From positions 1 through 64,000 of the forward strand of contig NZ_JAFKFW010000016.1 of assembly GCF_017308015.1 (NCBI RefSeq): a stretch of DNA of 64,000 bases, read 5' to 3'. Each line of letters begins with the position of its first letter. Position 1 is the stretch's first letter. The stretch is from Allobosea sp. GTDB taxonomy: Bacteria; Pseudomonadota; Alphaproteobacteria; Rhizobiales; Beijerinckiaceae. This document shows, piece by piece, positions 28,498 through 37,704 of the stretch. Made by a program: the position numbers and the translations under genes. A model generated the notes under the pieces. That model was not told the origin of the DNA. It searched no databases and saw only the letters and a program-made list of their open reading frames with translations.

Positions 28498-29778
28498 ATG
28501 CCTTCAAACGTCGTTGATCTCGCCGGCGCCGAACGTGCGCCGCGCAGCCCCCATGCCCCGCGCGTCCTGATTTACAGCCACGACACCTTCGGGCTGGGCC
28601 ATATCCGCCGCTGCCGCGCCATCGCCAATGCGCTGATCGCGAGCTTCCCGCATATCTCGGTGATCATCGTCTCCGGCTCGTCCGTTATCTCGAGCTTCCA
28701 GTTCGGCGACGGCGTCGACTATGTCCGCATTCCCGGTGTCGAGAAACAGAGCGACGGCGGATACGAGCCGCATCATCTCAATCTCGACCTGACCGACACC
28801 ATCCGCCTGCGTGCCGACCTGATCAAGCAGACCGTCCTGTCCTTCGACCCCGACGTCGTCATCGTCGACAAGGAGCCTGTCGGCCTGCGCGGTGAATTGA
28901 AGCCCTCGCTCGACATTCTGCGCCGGCGCGGCGCCCGCATCGTGCTCGGCCTGCGCGACGTGCTCGACGAACCCGCCGCCGTGCTGGAGGAATGGAGCCG
29001 CAACGGCGCGCTGGAAGCGCTCGATACGATCTATGACGACATCTTCGTCTACGGTCTGGAAAACGTCTATGAGCCCCTGACCGGCCTGCCGGGCCAGCAG
29101 CGCTTCGCCGACAAGCTCCAGTACATGGGCTATCTCAAACGCGCCGTACCAAACCCGATGCCGCCGAACCGCTATCCGCGCATCACCAAGCAGCCATTCA
29201 TCCTGGTGACGCCCGGCGGCGGCGGCGATGGCGCCGGCGTCATCGACTGGGTGATCTCAGCCTACGAGACCGACCCGACGATCGCACTGCCCGCGCTTAT
29301 CGTCTTCGGCCCCTTCATGTCGCGCGAGAAGCGCAAGGGATTCGCAGAGCGCATCGCCCGCAACCCGAAGCTCGAAGGTCTCGGCTTCGACCCGCGCCTC
29401 GAACTGCTGATGAACCGCGCCCACTGCGTCGTCGCCATGGGCGGCTACAACACCTTCTGCGAGATTCTCTCCTTCGACAAACCGGCGCTGATCGTGCCGC
29501 GCGTGCGGCCGCGCCTCGAACAGGCGATCCGCGCCGGCCGCGCCGACGAGCTCAAGCTGGTCGATGTCCTCTACGATCCCTCGCAGGCAGGCGAGGGCGA
29601 GCGCGATCCGCGCGTGATGGCCGCCGCACTCCACGCCCTGCCGCGTCGTCCGCCCCCGTCACAGGCCTTCGTGCCGGACCTGCTCGACGGCCTGCCCGCG
29701 ATCAGCCGTGCGCTCGCCGGCGATCTTTCCCTGCCCGTCCGCGGCCGTGCCCTGGCGCAGACGGCTGCGACGAGCTGA
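28498..29778 (+). CDS. MurG-like glycosyltransferase family protein
   Basis: A 426-aa GT-B protein. RVLIYSHDTFGLGHIRRCRAIANAL-type sequence (about residues 22-45) carries the GxGH loop of glycosyltransferase family 28-like enzymes, and FILVTPGGGGDGAGV near 238 and VVAMGGYNTFCEILSF near 312 form the nucleotide-sugar site. The protein is cytosolic, with no membrane segment or signal. The donor and acceptor are unknown. It follows the GT4/deacetylase pair and is the counterpart, on the opposite arm, of the gene at 11857. Confidence 0.85.
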   Translation: MPSNVVDLAGAERAPRSPHAPRVLIYSHDTFGLGHIRRCRAIANALIASFPHISVIIVSGSSVISSFQFGDGVDYVRIPGVEKQSDGGYEPHHLNLDLTDTIRLRADLIKQTVLSFDPDVVIVDKEPVGLRGELKPSLDILRRRGARIVLGLRDVLDEPAAVLEEWSRNGALEALDTIYDDIFVYGLENVYEPLTGLPGQQRFADKLQYMGYLKRAVPNPMPPNRYPRITKQPFILVTPGGGGDGAGVIDWVISAYETDPTIALPALIVFGPFMSREKRKGFAERIARNPKLEGLGFDPRLELLMNRAHCVVAMGGYNTFCEILSFDKPALIVPRVRPRLEQAIRAGRADELKLVDVLYDPSQAGEGERDPRVMAAALHALPRRPPPSQAFVPDLLDGLPAISRALAGDLSLPVRGRALAQTAATS

Positions 29779-29850
29779 CCCACGGTTCAACCGGCGCCAG
29801 CCCCATCAGGGCGCTGGCCAAGCCCCTCGCACCAGCATAAGCCTGTCGCC

Positions 29851-30039
29851 ATGACGTTTTCGAACACCCTCGTGTCCGTCGCGGTCGGCGCCGTCGCCGT
29901 CGTCCTGCTGCTCGGGCTGATCAACATGTTGCGCGGCGGCAGCGCCAACACCTCGCAAAGGCTGATGCGGTTGCGGGTCATCCTGCAGTTCACCGCCATC
30001 GTCCTGATCGTCATCGTCCTGTGGTGGCGCAACGGCTGA
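29851..30039 (+). CDS. Twin-transmembrane HIG1-domain protein
   Basis: A 62-aa protein with two hydrophobic helices (about residues 6-26 and 41-58) separated by RGGSANTSQRLMRLRVILQ, the HIG1/Rcf1 signature (basic Q-R-x-M-R-x-R-V pattern). Mitochondrial relatives assist cytochrome c oxidase and respiratory supercomplexes; bacterial copies are often annotated as twin-transmembrane proteins. It precedes the cob(I)alamin adenosyltransferase gene by two genes. Confidence 0.8.
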   Translation: MTFSNTLVSVAVGAVAVVLLLGLINMLRGGSANTSQRLMRLRVILQFTAIVLIVIVLWWRNG

Positions 30040-30194
30040 ACGCCTGCGACACTGGACGCAAGTCATTGGAATAACTGAGTCCGATACCTTGTCCGGCTGT
30101 GGATGAGAGCCTGGATGTCCGGGCTTCGCCACATTCCGAACACGAGTATGTGTGCTTCACTAACGCCTGCTCACACGTTCATTGTCGAAGGCCC

Positions 30195-30791
30195 ATGGTC
30201 CGCGTCGCGTTGCTGCCTCTTGCCGTTTGCCTGGCTATCCCTGCCGCTTCCGCGCAGACCCGCTCCCTCTCCGGCAGTGTCTCCAGCTACGCCCCCGCCA
30301 CTGAAGCGCCCGCCCCCGCCTGGGAAGCCCGGATCGGCGCCGGCCTCGCCAATCCCGGCGGCCGCGAGAGCGGCCTGCCCAACCTGAGCGCGGATCTCCT
30401 GTCTCCGCGCATCGTTCCGCTGAGCGACCGCATCGCCGCGGCCTTCATCCCACGCTTCAACCTGGGCGCGAGCGTCAACCTCAACGGCACGCGCTATGCC
30501 TATGCGGGGGCGACCTGGTCCTTCGACGTAACCCGCGACATCTTCGTCGAGGCTAGCCTCGCTGCCGCCTTGAACGACGGCAAGACCGGCCCCATCGTGC
30601 CGGAGAATCGTCTCGCGCTTGGCTGCAACACCGGTACGCGCGAGGCCGCCGCCCTCGGCTTCCGGCTCTCGGACCGCTGGAGCCTTGTCACCACGCTCGA
30701 GCATTTCAGCACGGTCGGTTGTTCCGACAAGACCGGCTCGACCGGCCGGGGGCCCGCCAATATCGGTGCAAGGCTGGGCTACACTTTCTGA
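30195..30791 (+). CDS. PagL-like lipid A 3-O-deacylase family protein
   Basis: A 198-aa outer-membrane-type protein with a signal peptide ending AASAQ near residue 21. The C-terminal LEHFSTVGC with a terminal NIGARLGYTF resembles the acyloxyacyl hydrolase PagL family: the His and Ser of the HxS motif are present and the protein ends in an aromatic residue, as outer-membrane beta barrels do. PagL removes the 3-O acyl chain of lipid A. The start 30195 was chosen because it places the signal peptide directly at the N-terminus. The acidic third residue of the triad is not evident, so function is tentative. Confidence 0.75.
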   Translation: MVRVALLPLAVCLAIPAASAQTRSLSGSVSSYAPATEAPAPAWEARIGAGLANPGGRESGLPNLSADLLSPRIVPLSDRIAAAFIPRFNLGASVNLNGTRYAYAGATWSFDVTRDIFVEASLAAALNDGKTGPIVPENRLALGCNTGTREAAALGFRLSDRWSLVTTLEHFSTVGCSDKTGSTGRGPANIGARLGYTF

Positions 30792-30849
30792 AGTCCAGCC
30801 ACTCTCCAAATGCGCTTCCACCCGGCCAAAGCCGCGCTATAAGCATGGC

Positions 30850-31431
30850 ATGGTCAAGCTCAACCGCATTTACACGCGCACCGGCGACAACGGGACGACC
30901 GGGCTGACGAGCGGCCCGCGCCGGCCCAAATTCGACCTGCGCGTCGCCGCCTACGGCACCGTCGACGAGACCAATGCCTGCGTCGGCCTCGCCCGTCTCC
31001 ATGCCGCGGCGGAGGATGCCCTGGTCGCCACGATGCTCGGCCGCATCAGCAACGATCTCTTCGATCTCGGCGCCGATCTCTCGACACCCGAGACCGGCAA
31101 GCCCCTCGCTTTCGAGCCCTTGCGCATCGTGCAGGCCCAGGTCGACCGGATCGAGGCCGAGATCGACGAACTGAACGCGAATCTCGCTCCCCTGCGCTCC
31201 TTCGTTCTGCCCGGCGGCACGCAGGCCGCCACGCACCTGCACCTCGCCCGCACCGTCAGCCGCCGGGCCGAGCGCCTGATGACCGAGCTCGCCGCGACCG
31301 AGGGAGAGACGGTGGCCGCTCCGGCGCTGAAATACATCAACCGCCTCTCGGACTTCCTGTTCGTCGCCTCCCGCTACCTCAATGCCAAGGCTGCCGGCGA
31401 CGTGCTCTGGGTGCCCGGACAGAATCGCTGA
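30850..31431 (+). CDS. Cob(I)yrinic acid a,c-diamide adenosyltransferase (PduO type)
   Basis: A 193-aa PduO-family ATR that attaches the adenosyl group of ATP to cob(I)alamin. The N-terminal KLNRIYTRTGDNGTTGL is the ATP-binding motif; DETNACVGLAR and the C-terminal RRAERLMTELA and INRLSDFLFVASRYLN complete the family pattern. The start 30850 follows the short gap after the PagL-like gene. It shares cobalamin metabolism with cobS/cobT, but at a distance of 20 kb. Confidence 0.95.
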   Translation: MVKLNRIYTRTGDNGTTGLTSGPRRPKFDLRVAAYGTVDETNACVGLARLHAAAEDALVATMLGRISNDLFDLGADLSTPETGKPLAFEPLRIVQAQVDRIEAEIDELNANLAPLRSFVLPGGTQAATHLHLARTVSRRAERLMTELAATEGETVAAPALKYINRLSDFLFVASRYLNAKAAGDVLWVPGQNR

Positions 31432-31439
31432 GATCAGCC

Positions 31440-32138
31440 ATGTTCGTCCCCCTGCATGACGGCGTGCCGCTGCGCTTCATGCGAACGCCCTACATCACCT
31501 ATGGGCTGATCGGCACCATCCTGGCCCTTCAGATCGTGTTGCAGCTCTGGCCCGGAGAAGAAGCGGAGCTGGCGATCATGGCCGGCTTCGGCATGATTCC
31601 CTCGGTCCTGTTCGGCACGGCGCAACTGCCGGAAGGGCTTGCCCATGTCCCGGCCTGGGCGACCCTGTTCAGCAACATCCTCCTCCACGCCAATGTCGCG
31701 CATCTCGTCGGCAACATGCTGTTCCTCTGGGTCTTCGGCGATAATGTCGAGGATGCGATGGGCCATGCCCGTTTCCTCGCCTTCTTCTTCCTTTGCGGCC
31801 TCGGCGGCTCGCTCTTCCATGCCGGCATCTATCCGGATTCGCAGCAACCGCTGATCGGAGCGTCAGGTGCCATCTCCGGTGTCATCGCCTCCTATCTGAT
31901 GATCTACCCACAGGTCCGGATCTGGGGTCTCGCCTTCAACTGGATTCCGATTCACATCCCGGCGCTCTATGCGCTCGGAGGCTGGATCCTGCTTCAGGCG
32001 GCTTCAGCCCTGCTCGGCGCCGACGGCAATGTCGGCTGGTGGGCGCATCTCGGCGGGCTGGCGACGGGCGCAGCGCTGACCCCGCTCTTCGTGCACCGCA
32101 GCATCGCCCTGTTCGGACGCAAGGCCGCCCGTGGCTGA
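31440..32138 (+). CDS. Rhomboid family intramembrane serine protease
   Basis: A 232-aa membrane protease with about six helices. The catalytic serine lies in LIGASGAISGVIASYL near residue 141, the catalytic His in WWAHLGGLATG near 200, and the HANVAHLVGNMLFLWVFG segment near 78 supplies the conserved loop. It cleaves membrane-anchored substrates within the bilayer. It starts 8 bp after the adenosyltransferase stop and is probably co-transcribed. Confidence 0.93.
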   Translation: MFVPLHDGVPLRFMRTPYITYGLIGTILALQIVLQLWPGEEAELAIMAGFGMIPSVLFGTAQLPEGLAHVPAWATLFSNILLHANVAHLVGNMLFLWVFGDNVEDAMGHARFLAFFFLCGLGGSLFHAGIYPDSQQPLIGASGAISGVIASYLMIYPQVRIWGLAFNWIPIHIPALYALGGWILLQAASALLGADGNVGWWAHLGGLATGAALTPLFVHRSIALFGRKAARG

Positions 32139-32177
32139 GCCGCGCTGTTTTGCCTTCGAGCCGTGTCTGGACGGGCG

Positions 32178-32207
32178 TTGACAAGCGCAAACGGGCGTCG
32201 TTACGGT
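32178..32207 (+). promoter_or_regulatory. Probable etfBA promoter
   Basis: TTGACA (32178-32183), an exact -35 consensus, and TACGGT (32202-32207) are separated by 18 bp, about 95 bp before the etfB start. This is the only good promoter match in the 163-bp gap after the rhomboid gene. Confidence 0.5.
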
Positions 32208-32301
32208 CCCAGCGCATTCCAGCCGAGGGCCGCGATGCCGCTGTCCTGCCGTCAGGTACGCTGCGGTGCAAGGCTCATCTCTTCTGAACGGTGATCTGGC
32301 G

Positions 32302-33048
32302 ATGAAGATCTTGGTGCCCGTCAAGCGGGTTGTCGACTACAACGTGAAGATCCGTGTGAAGGCGGACGGTTCCGGCGTCGAGCTCGCCAACGTCAAGATG
32401 TCGATGAACCCGTTCGACGAGATCGCGGTGGAAGAGGCGCTGCGGCTGAAGGAAGCCGGCAAGGCGACCGAGGTGGTCGTGGTCTCGATCGGCCCGGCGC
32501 AGGCCGCGGAGACGATCCGCACCGGCCTCGCCATGGGCGCCGATCGCGGCATTCTCGTCAAGGTCGACGGCATCGTCGAACCGCTCGCGGTCGCCAAGTT
32601 GCTGAAGAAGGTGGTCGAGCAGGAAAACCCGGGCCTCGTCATCCTCGGCAAGCAGGCGATCGACGACGACTGCAACCAGACCGGCCAGATGCTCGCCGCC
32701 CTCCTCGGCTGGGGCCAGGGCACATTTGCATCCAAGGTCGAGCTGGCGGCGGATTCGGTCGACGTCACCCGCGAGGTCGATGGCGGCCTGCAGACGGTGT
32801 CGCTCAAGCTGCCGGCCATCGTGACCACCGATCTGCGCCTCAACGAGCCGCGCTATGCCTCGCTGCCCAACATCATGAAGGCGAAGAAGAAGCCGCTCGA
32901 CGAGACCACGGCCGAAGCGCTCGGCGTCGATGTCGCGCCCCGCCTCAAGGTGCTGAAGACGACCGAACCCGCCGGCCGCTCCGCCGGCGTCAAGGTCGCC
33001 TCCGCCGCCGAACTCGTCTCCAAGCTCAAGACCGCCGGGGTGATCTGA
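32302..33048 (+). CDS. etfB: Electron transfer flavoprotein subunit beta
   Basis: The 248-aa beta subunit of ETF, which collects electrons from acyl-CoA and other flavin dehydrogenases and passes them to ETF-quinone oxidoreductase. It begins [19 protein letters not shown] and has the AMP-binding segment [15 protein letters not shown] near residue 121 and the recognition loop [18 protein letters not shown] near 190. The stop and the etfA start overlap as TGATG, so subunits are made in equal amounts. Confidence 0.97.
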   Translation: MKILVPVKRVVDYNVKIRVKADGSGVELANVKMSMNPFDEIAVEEALRLKEAGKATEVVVVSIGPAQAAETIRTGLAMGADRGILVKVDGIVEPLAVAKLLKKVVEQENPGLVILGKQAIDDDCNQTGQMLAALLGWGQGTFASKVELAADSVDVTREVDGGLQTVSLKLPAIVTTDLRLNEPRYASLPNIMKAKKKPLDETTAEALGVDVAPRLKVLKTTEPAGRSAGVKVASAAELVSKLKTAGVI

Positions 33049-33992
33049 TGACCACGCTGCTGATCGCCGAACACGACAACGCCTCGATCAAGGACGCCAC
33101 CGCCAAGGCGCTGACCGCAGCCGGCCAGCTCGGCGGCCCCGTCCACATCCTCGTCGCGGGCCAGGGCGCCCAGAGCGCGGCCGATGCGGCTGCGAAGCTT
33201 GCCGGCGTCGAGAAGGTCCTGCTGGCCGATGACGCCGCTTACGGCCACGCGTTGGCCGAACCGCTCGCCGCGCTGGTCGTCAAGCTCGCCGATGGCTATG
33301 ACGCCATCGTCGCGCCCTCGACCACGACGGGCAAGAACGTGCTGCCGCGCGTCGCCGCCCTGCTCGACGTGATGCAGGTCTCGGATGTGAGCGGCATCGT
33401 CTCGCCCGACACCTTCGAGCGCCCGGTCTATGCCGGCAACGCCATCCAGACCGTGCAGTCGACCGACGCGAAGAAGCTGCTGACCATCCGCACCGCCTCC
33501 TTCGCGGCGGCGGGCGAAGGCGGCTCGGCTGCGGTCGAGGCCGTCGCGGCCGCCGGGAACCCCGGCAACTCGTCCTTCAAGGGCGAGGAGGTCGCCAAGT
33601 CCGACCGTCCGGAACTGGCCTCGGCCAAGATCATCATCTCGGGCGGCCGTGCGCTCGCCTCGGCCGAGAATTTCAGCAAGGTGATCGAGCCCGTCGCCGA
33701 CAAGCTCGGTGCCGCCATGGGCGCCTCGCGCGCTGCGGTCGATGCGGGCTACGCTCCGAACGACTGGCAGGTCGGCCAGACCGGCAAGGTCGTCGCCCCC
33801 GAGCTCTACATCGCGGTCGGCATCTCCGGCGCGATCCAGCATCTCGCCGGCATGAAGGATTCCAAGGTCATCGTCGCCATCAACAAGGACGAGGAAGCCC
33901 CGATCTTCCAGATCGCGGATTACGGCCTCGTCGGCGATCTCTTCACCATCCTGCCCGAGCTCGACGCCGAGCTCGCCAAAGCCGGCAAGTAA
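33048..33992 (+). CDS. etfA: Electron transfer flavoprotein subunit alpha
   Basis: The 314-aa alpha subunit, which holds the FAD. The C-terminal FAD-binding domain shows SGGRAL near residue 200, [23 protein letters not shown] near 222-245, [28 protein letters not shown] near 264, and a final DLFTILPEL. It forms a heterodimer with EtfB and sits just before a 3-hydroxyacyl-CoA dehydrogenase gene. Confidence 0.97.
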   Translation: MTTLLIAEHDNASIKDATAKALTAAGQLGGPVHILVAGQGAQSAADAAAKLAGVEKVLLADDAAYGHALAEPLAALVVKLADGYDAIVAPSTTTGKNVLPRVAALLDVMQVSDVSGIVSPDTFERPVYAGNAIQTVQSTDAKKLLTIRTASFAAAGEGGSAAVEAVAAAGNPGNSSFKGEEVAKSDRPELASAKIIISGGRALASAENFSKVIEPVADKLGAAMGASRAAVDAGYAPNDWQVGQTGKVVAPELYIAVGISGAIQHLAGMKDSKVIVAINKDEEAPIFQIADYGLVGDLFTILPELDAELAKAGK

Positions 33993-34009
33993 AGCCGGCA
34001 CCACCCTTC

Positions 34010-34031
34010 CGGGCCGCCCCAGGGCGGCCCG
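34010..34031 (+). terminator. GC-rich hairpin after etfA
   Basis: CGGGCCGCC and GGCGGCCCG form a 9-bp perfect stem with a CCAG loop, 18 bp after the etfA stop. There is no T-run, so it may stabilise the mRNA end or act with Rho rather than terminate alone. Confidence 0.5.
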
Positions 34032-34073
34032 CTCCGCTCCCGCGGGAGCTGAACGTTTATCCGGGATAGAACC

Positions 34074-34958
34074 ATGTCGGACCACGCGATCAAGACGATC
34101 GGCATCATCGGGGCAGGCCAGATGGGCAACGGCATCGCCCATGTCGCGGCTGCCGCAGGCTTCGACATCCGGCTGCACGATATTGCCGAAGAGCGCATCA
34201 AGGCCGCGCTCGCCACGATCGACGGCAACATGGCTCGTCAGGTCTCGAAGGGCGCCCTCGCGGAGGAGGAGCGCCGCGCGGCGATCGCCCGCATCCAGCC
34301 AGCGGTCGCTCTCGCCGATCTCGGCGATTGCGACCTCGTCATCGAAGCCGCGACCGAGAACGAGGAGGTCAAGCGCAAGATCTTCACGGCAGTCTGCCCG
34401 CATCTGCGCCCGGACGCGATCCTCGCCTCCAACACCTCCTCGATCTCGATCACGCGGCTCGCCGCCGCGACCGATCGCCCCGAGCATTTCATCGGCATCC
34501 ATTTCATGAATCCGGTGCCGCTGATGCAGCTCGTCGAGCTGATCCGCGGCATCGCCACCGATGACGGCACCTTCGAGCGCGCCAAGAGCCTCGTCGGCAA
34601 GCTGCACAAGACCGTCTCGGTCTCCGAGGATTTCCCGGCCTTCATCGTCAACCGCATCCTGCTGCCGATGATCAACGAGGCCGTCTATACGCTCTACGAG
34701 GGCGTCGGCTCGGTCGAGGCGATCGACACGGCGATGCGGCTCGGCGCCAACCACCCGATGGGCCCGCTCCAGCTCGCCGACTTCATCGGCCTCGATACCT
34801 GCCTTTCGGTGATGCAGGTGCTCCATGACGGGCTGGCCGATTCGAAGTATCGCCCCTGCCCGCTGCTGGTGAAATATGTCGAGGCCGGGTGGCTCGGCCG
34901 TAAGACCAAGCGTGGCTTCTACGACTATCGCGGCGAGAAGCCGGTCCCGACTCGCTGA
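34074..34958 (+). CDS. 3-hydroxybutyryl-CoA dehydrogenase
   Basis: A 294-aa NAD(P)-dependent 3-hydroxyacyl-CoA dehydrogenase acting on acetoacetyl-CoA/3-hydroxybutyryl-CoA. The Rossmann motif is GIIGAGQMGNGIAHV (residues 10-24). EAATENEEVKRKIF (about 92-105), FIGIHFMNPVPLM with the catalytic His (about 139-151) and DFPAFIVNRILLPMINEA (about 187-204) complete the pattern, with the NHPMGPL segment near 228. Its place after etfBA suggests linkage of beta-oxidation or PHB metabolism to the electron transfer flavoprotein. Confidence 0.95.
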   Translation: MSDHAIKTIGIIGAGQMGNGIAHVAAAAGFDIRLHDIAEERIKAALATIDGNMARQVSKGALAEEERRAAIARIQPAVALADLGDCDLVIEAATENEEVKRKIFTAVCPHLRPDAILASNTSSISITRLAAATDRPEHFIGIHFMNPVPLMQLVELIRGIATDDGTFERAKSLVGKLHKTVSVSEDFPAFIVNRILLPMINEAVYTLYEGVGSVEAIDTAMRLGANHPMGPLQLADFIGLDTCLSVMQVLHDGLADSKYRPCPLLVKYVEAGWLGRKTKRGFYDYRGEKPVPTR

Positions 34959-34988
34959 ACCGGCCGGCTCTGCACCGCAGCCGCCGCC

Positions 34989-35495
34989 TCAGCGGCGGCT
35001 GATCCGGTTCTCGATGCCCGTGGCCGAGACCGACGGCGCCTTGACCCCGGCCTCGGCGCGCCACTCGACAGCGTTCTTCGCGCCCTGAATTTCGATCTGC
35101 GCGGGCCCGGCAAGCGTCAGCTCGAGCCTTTGTTCCGCGCCGGAAACATCGATCTTCGCCGTCTCGACTGCCTTCACCGTGACCTGCACCTGGTTCTTGG
35201 CCGTTTCGACAACGAGCCCCTCGGCCACGCCGCCCTCGACCCTGTTCGCGATCCCGCTGACCACGAGTTCCCCGGCCGCCTCGAAGGACAGCTGGTGATC
35301 TGCGCCATGCACGCTCACTGCACCGCAGCGACCGGTGAGCACGATCTTGTGTCCAGCACCGGAGATCATGACATCCTGCCCGCCCTCGCAGGCGAAATCC
35401 CGCGACATCCGTGCGCCCTCGACCCGGATCTCCGCCGCGAAAGCCGGCAAGATCCCGACCATCGGGGCAAGGAACATGGCAATCCGAGGCTTCAC
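34989..35495 (-). CDS. DUF3060 domain-containing exported protein
   Basis: A 168-aa secreted protein with a signal peptide (to about AFAA, residue 20) and a repetitive parallel-beta pattern (ISGAGHKIVL, VHGADHQLSF, VSGIANRVEG, VSGAEQRLEL) typical of DUF3060. Two Cys (in FACEGG and GRCGAV) may pair. Function unknown. It is convergent with the dehydrogenase gene. Confidence 0.82.
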   Translation of the reverse strand: MKPRIAMFLAPMVGILPAFAAEIRVEGARMSRDFACEGGQDVMISGAGHKIVLTGRCGAVSVHGADHQLSFEAAGELVVSGIANRVEGGVAEGLVVETAKNQVQVTVKAVETAKIDVSGAEQRLELTLAGPAQIEIQGAKNAVEWRAEAGVKAPSVSATGIENRISRR

Positions 35496-35700
35496 GGGCA
35501 GATACTCCGGTGTTTCGGCGACGAATCGACGGCGCGCGGCCTCACCGCACTAACCGCAAAGTCGGGCCGTTATGTGCCCGCAGCGCACCCGATTGCTTCA
35601 ACGCACCTGCAACAAGTTTCTTCACATTCCTGTCGTCTCGCGCTTACATTGATCCTTGGGCGGGATTCGTCCCGCTTGACGAAGCGGAGGTGCGACGAGT

Positions 35701-36273
35701 TTGACGGCGCATGTGATGCATCCGATGGCATCGCCGGACGGTTGTCCGGCCTTGGTGCTGAACGCCGATTTCCGGCCGCTCAGCTACTACCCCCTGTCGC
35801 TCTGGAGCTGGCAGGATGCGATCAAGGCGGTCTTCATGGACCGCGTCAACATCGTCTCGGAATACGACACCGTTGTCCGCAGCCCGAGCTTCGATATGCG
35901 ACTGCCCTCGGTTGTTTCGCTCAAGAGCTATATCAAGCCCTCGCGCACCCCGGCCTTCACACGCTTCAACGTCTTCCTGCGCGACCGCTTCGCCTGCCAG
36001 TATTGCCACGCGCGCGAGGAGCTGACCTTCGATCACGTCATTCCCCGTTCGAAGGGCGGCCTGACCACTTGGGAGAACGTCGTCGCCGCGTGCTCGCCCT
36101 GCAACCTGCGCAAGGGCGACAAGATGCCAGCCACCGTCGAGATGTTTCCGGCCCAGAAGCCTTATGCGCCCTCGGTCAACGACCTTCACCGCAACGGAAA
36201 GCTCTTTCCGCCGAACTACCTGCACGAGAGCTGGCTGGACTATCTCTACTGGGATTCGGAACTGGAGCCGTAA
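35701..36273 (+). CDS. HNH endonuclease family protein
   Basis: A 190-aa protein. After LVLNADFRPLSYYPLSLWSW (near residue 19) comes an HNH domain: RDRFACQYCHAR, LTFDHVIPRSKGG and ENVVAACSPCNLRKGD, with both zinc CxxC pairs and the catalytic His. This compact family is very common in alphaproteobacteria and its cellular role is unknown; it is not next to any restriction or phage gene. The TTG start at 35701 is supported by GGAGG 10 bp upstream; ATG at 35716 is an alternative. Confidence 0.88.
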   Translation: MTAHVMHPMASPDGCPALVLNADFRPLSYYPLSLWSWQDAIKAVFMDRVNIVSEYDTVVRSPSFDMRLPSVVSLKSYIKPSRTPAFTRFNVFLRDRFACQYCHAREELTFDHVIPRSKGGLTTWENVVAACSPCNLRKGDKMPATVEMFPAQKPYAPSVNDLHRNGKLFPPNYLHESWLDYLYWDSELEP

Positions 36274-36276
36274 AGC

Positions 36277-36804
36277 TTACGCTGGCGCCTTCCCGCGCAG
36301 CAGCCCGAACACGGCGAGCAGGAAGAGCCCGGCCGAGGCCAGCGCATTCCAGCCTGCGAGCGACAGGCCGAGGAAGCGCCATGCGGCTTCGGAGCAGGCG
36401 ACGATCCGTGCGGCCTGCAACTGCTTCATGAAATCCTGCATGCCCGCCACTGCCGGAGCCGCGCCGCCGCAATCGTTCGGCCCCAGGAACCAGCCCCATT
36501 CGACGCCGGCATGATAGACGCCGAGTCCGGTGCTCCAGGCCATCAGCCCGGCCAGGCCGAGCAGGACGAGCCATTGCAAGCGCGGGGAGTGCGCCAGCGC
36601 CAGCCCGGCCAAAGCCAATCCGATCGCCGTATAATGCGGCAGGCGCTGCTCGAGGCAGAGCTTGCAGGGAAGCAGATGCACGACGAGCTCGAAGAACCAG
36701 GCTCCGGCGATCAGTGCCAGGCTCGCTACGCCGATGAGAGCGATCAGTTGCCGCGCGCTGGGGAGATGGCGCGAAGCGGAGGCTACGGGAAGGGAGGTGG
36801 TCAT
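36277..36804 (-). CDS. dsbB: Disulfide bond formation protein DsbB
   Basis: A 175-aa inner-membrane protein with four helices. The first periplasmic pair is in LPCKLCLEQR near residue 46, the quinone-reactive CxxC; the second pair is NDCGG and RIVACSEAAW. DsbB passes electrons from DsbA to quinones. It ends 4 bp from the convergent HNH gene and begins 8 bp after the YqaA-like gene. Confidence 0.92.
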   Translation of the reverse strand: MTTSLPVASASRHLPSARQLIALIGVASLALIAGAWFFELVVHLLPCKLCLEQRLPHYTAIGLALAGLALAHSPRLQWLVLLGLAGLMAWSTGLGVYHAGVEWGWFLGPNDCGGAAPAVAGMQDFMKQLQAARIVACSEAAWRFLGLSLAGWNALASAGLFLLAVFGLLRGKAPA

Positions 36805-36811
36805 GGCGAGC

Positions 36812-37423
36812 TCAGCAGGAGAGAAGCTGGCCGGACCCTGCGACGAGCTTGAGGCCGAAATAAAGCAGGATCAGCAATGCCGCGCCCACCACCGCGATCA
36901 CTTTCAGCCGACGCTCGATGAAATGGCGAATGGTGACGCCATAGCGCCTGAGCAGGAAGGCGAGCGCGAAGAAGCGCGCCCCGCGCGCCAGCACGCAGGA
37001 GATAACGAAGAAGGTCAGGCCGATATGAACGGCGCCGGCCAGGATCGTCACCACCTTGATCGGCGGCAGATGGGCAAGGCCGGAGGTCGTCAGCAGGATC
37101 AGCGTCGTATCCGGCCCGGCGCAGGCCTTGAGCGTCTCGAAGGCGCCGAGCTTGCCGTAGAAGGCGAGGACCGGCTTCGCCAATGCCTCGAAGGCATAAT
37201 AGCCGAGCGCGTAGCCGGCGATGCCGCCGAGCACCGAGAACAGCGTCGCCACGAAAGCCAGCCGATAGGCCCGCTGCGGCCGCGCCAGCGCCATCGGCAC
37301 GAACAGCACGTCGGCCGGGATCAGGAAGAAGGAACTTTCGACGAAGGCGACCACCGCCAGCCAGAGCTCCGCCCGCGGCCGGGCGGCGAGCGACATCGTC
37401 CATTCATAGAGGCGCTTGAGCAT
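36812..37423 (-). CDS. YqaA-type DedA/SNARE-associated membrane protein
   Basis: A 203-aa membrane protein of the VTT/DedA superfamily, YqaA branch. FVESSFFLIPADVLFVPMALARP near residue 27 is the diagnostic motif, followed by LGGIAGYALGYYAFE near 67 and a late KVVTILAGAVHIGLT. Members are implicated in lipid scrambling and membrane homeostasis. The ATG at 37423 is the start; longer readings run through the tRNA gene on the opposite strand and are artefacts. Confidence 0.9.
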   Translation of the reverse strand: MLKRLYEWTMSLAARPRAELWLAVVAFVESSFFLIPADVLFVPMALARPQRAYRLAFVATLFSVLGGIAGYALGYYAFEALAKPVLAFYGKLGAFETLKACAGPDTTLILLTTSGLAHLPPIKVVTILAGAVHIGLTFFVISCVLARGARFFALAFLLRRYGVTIRHFIERRLKVIAVVGAALLILLYFGLKLVAGSGQLLSC

Positions 37424-37575
37424 GGCGCGCTCTAGAGCATGGGCGGGATGGTGACGCAACGGCTTGCGTGCCGTGGATCGGCGCGTTTTCGAGCGGTCTC
37501 GTCCGTATTTCTCTTCTTGCAGCGAAACACCTGCGAACCATGCGCTGAAACCTGCGGGAATGACGCCTCCGCCGA

Positions 37576-37603
37576 TTGACCGGCATCGGTCGATCGTTAT
37601 AGT
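37576..37603 (+). promoter_or_regulatory. Promoter of tRNA-Leu
   Basis: TTGACC (37576-37581) and TATAGT (37598-37603) with a 16-bp spacer lie 16 bp before the mature 5' end of tRNA-Leu. Confidence 0.7.
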
Positions 37604-37619
37604 CCGCCCGCCTGCAAGG

Positions 37620-37704
37620 GCCCCTGTGGCGGAATTGGTAGACGCGCTCGACTCAAAATCGAGTTCCGCAAGGAGTGCTGGTTCGATCCCGGCCAGGGGC
37701 ACCA
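37620..37704 (+). tRNA. tRNA-Leu (anticodon CAA)
   Basis: An 85-nt tRNA with the 7-bp acceptor stem GCCCCTG/CAGGGGC (37620-37626 with 37694-37700), A as discriminator and an encoded CCA (37702-37704). The D arm has GGAATTGGTAGACGC. The anticodon stem CTCGA/TCGAG encloses the loop CTCAAAA, giving anticodon CAA. A short variable arm fits a leucine (class II) tRNA, and the T arm has GGTTCGATCCC. Confidence 0.97.

Noticed and set aside
34010-34031. Riboswitch in the etfA to dehydrogenase gap
   Set aside because: Only one GC-rich hairpin is present, without the multi-helix core of any known riboswitch class.
32853-34826. Long minus-strand frame opposite etfA and the hydroxybutyryl-CoA dehydrogenase
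   Set aside because: It is rich in Arg, Asp and Gly, with no domain, and antisense to two complete, well-conserved enzymes.
35701-36273. Defence or mobile-element role for the HNH nuclease
   Set aside because: No restriction, methylase, phage or toxin genes lie beside it, and this compact HNH family is common as a stand-alone gene in alphaproteobacteria.
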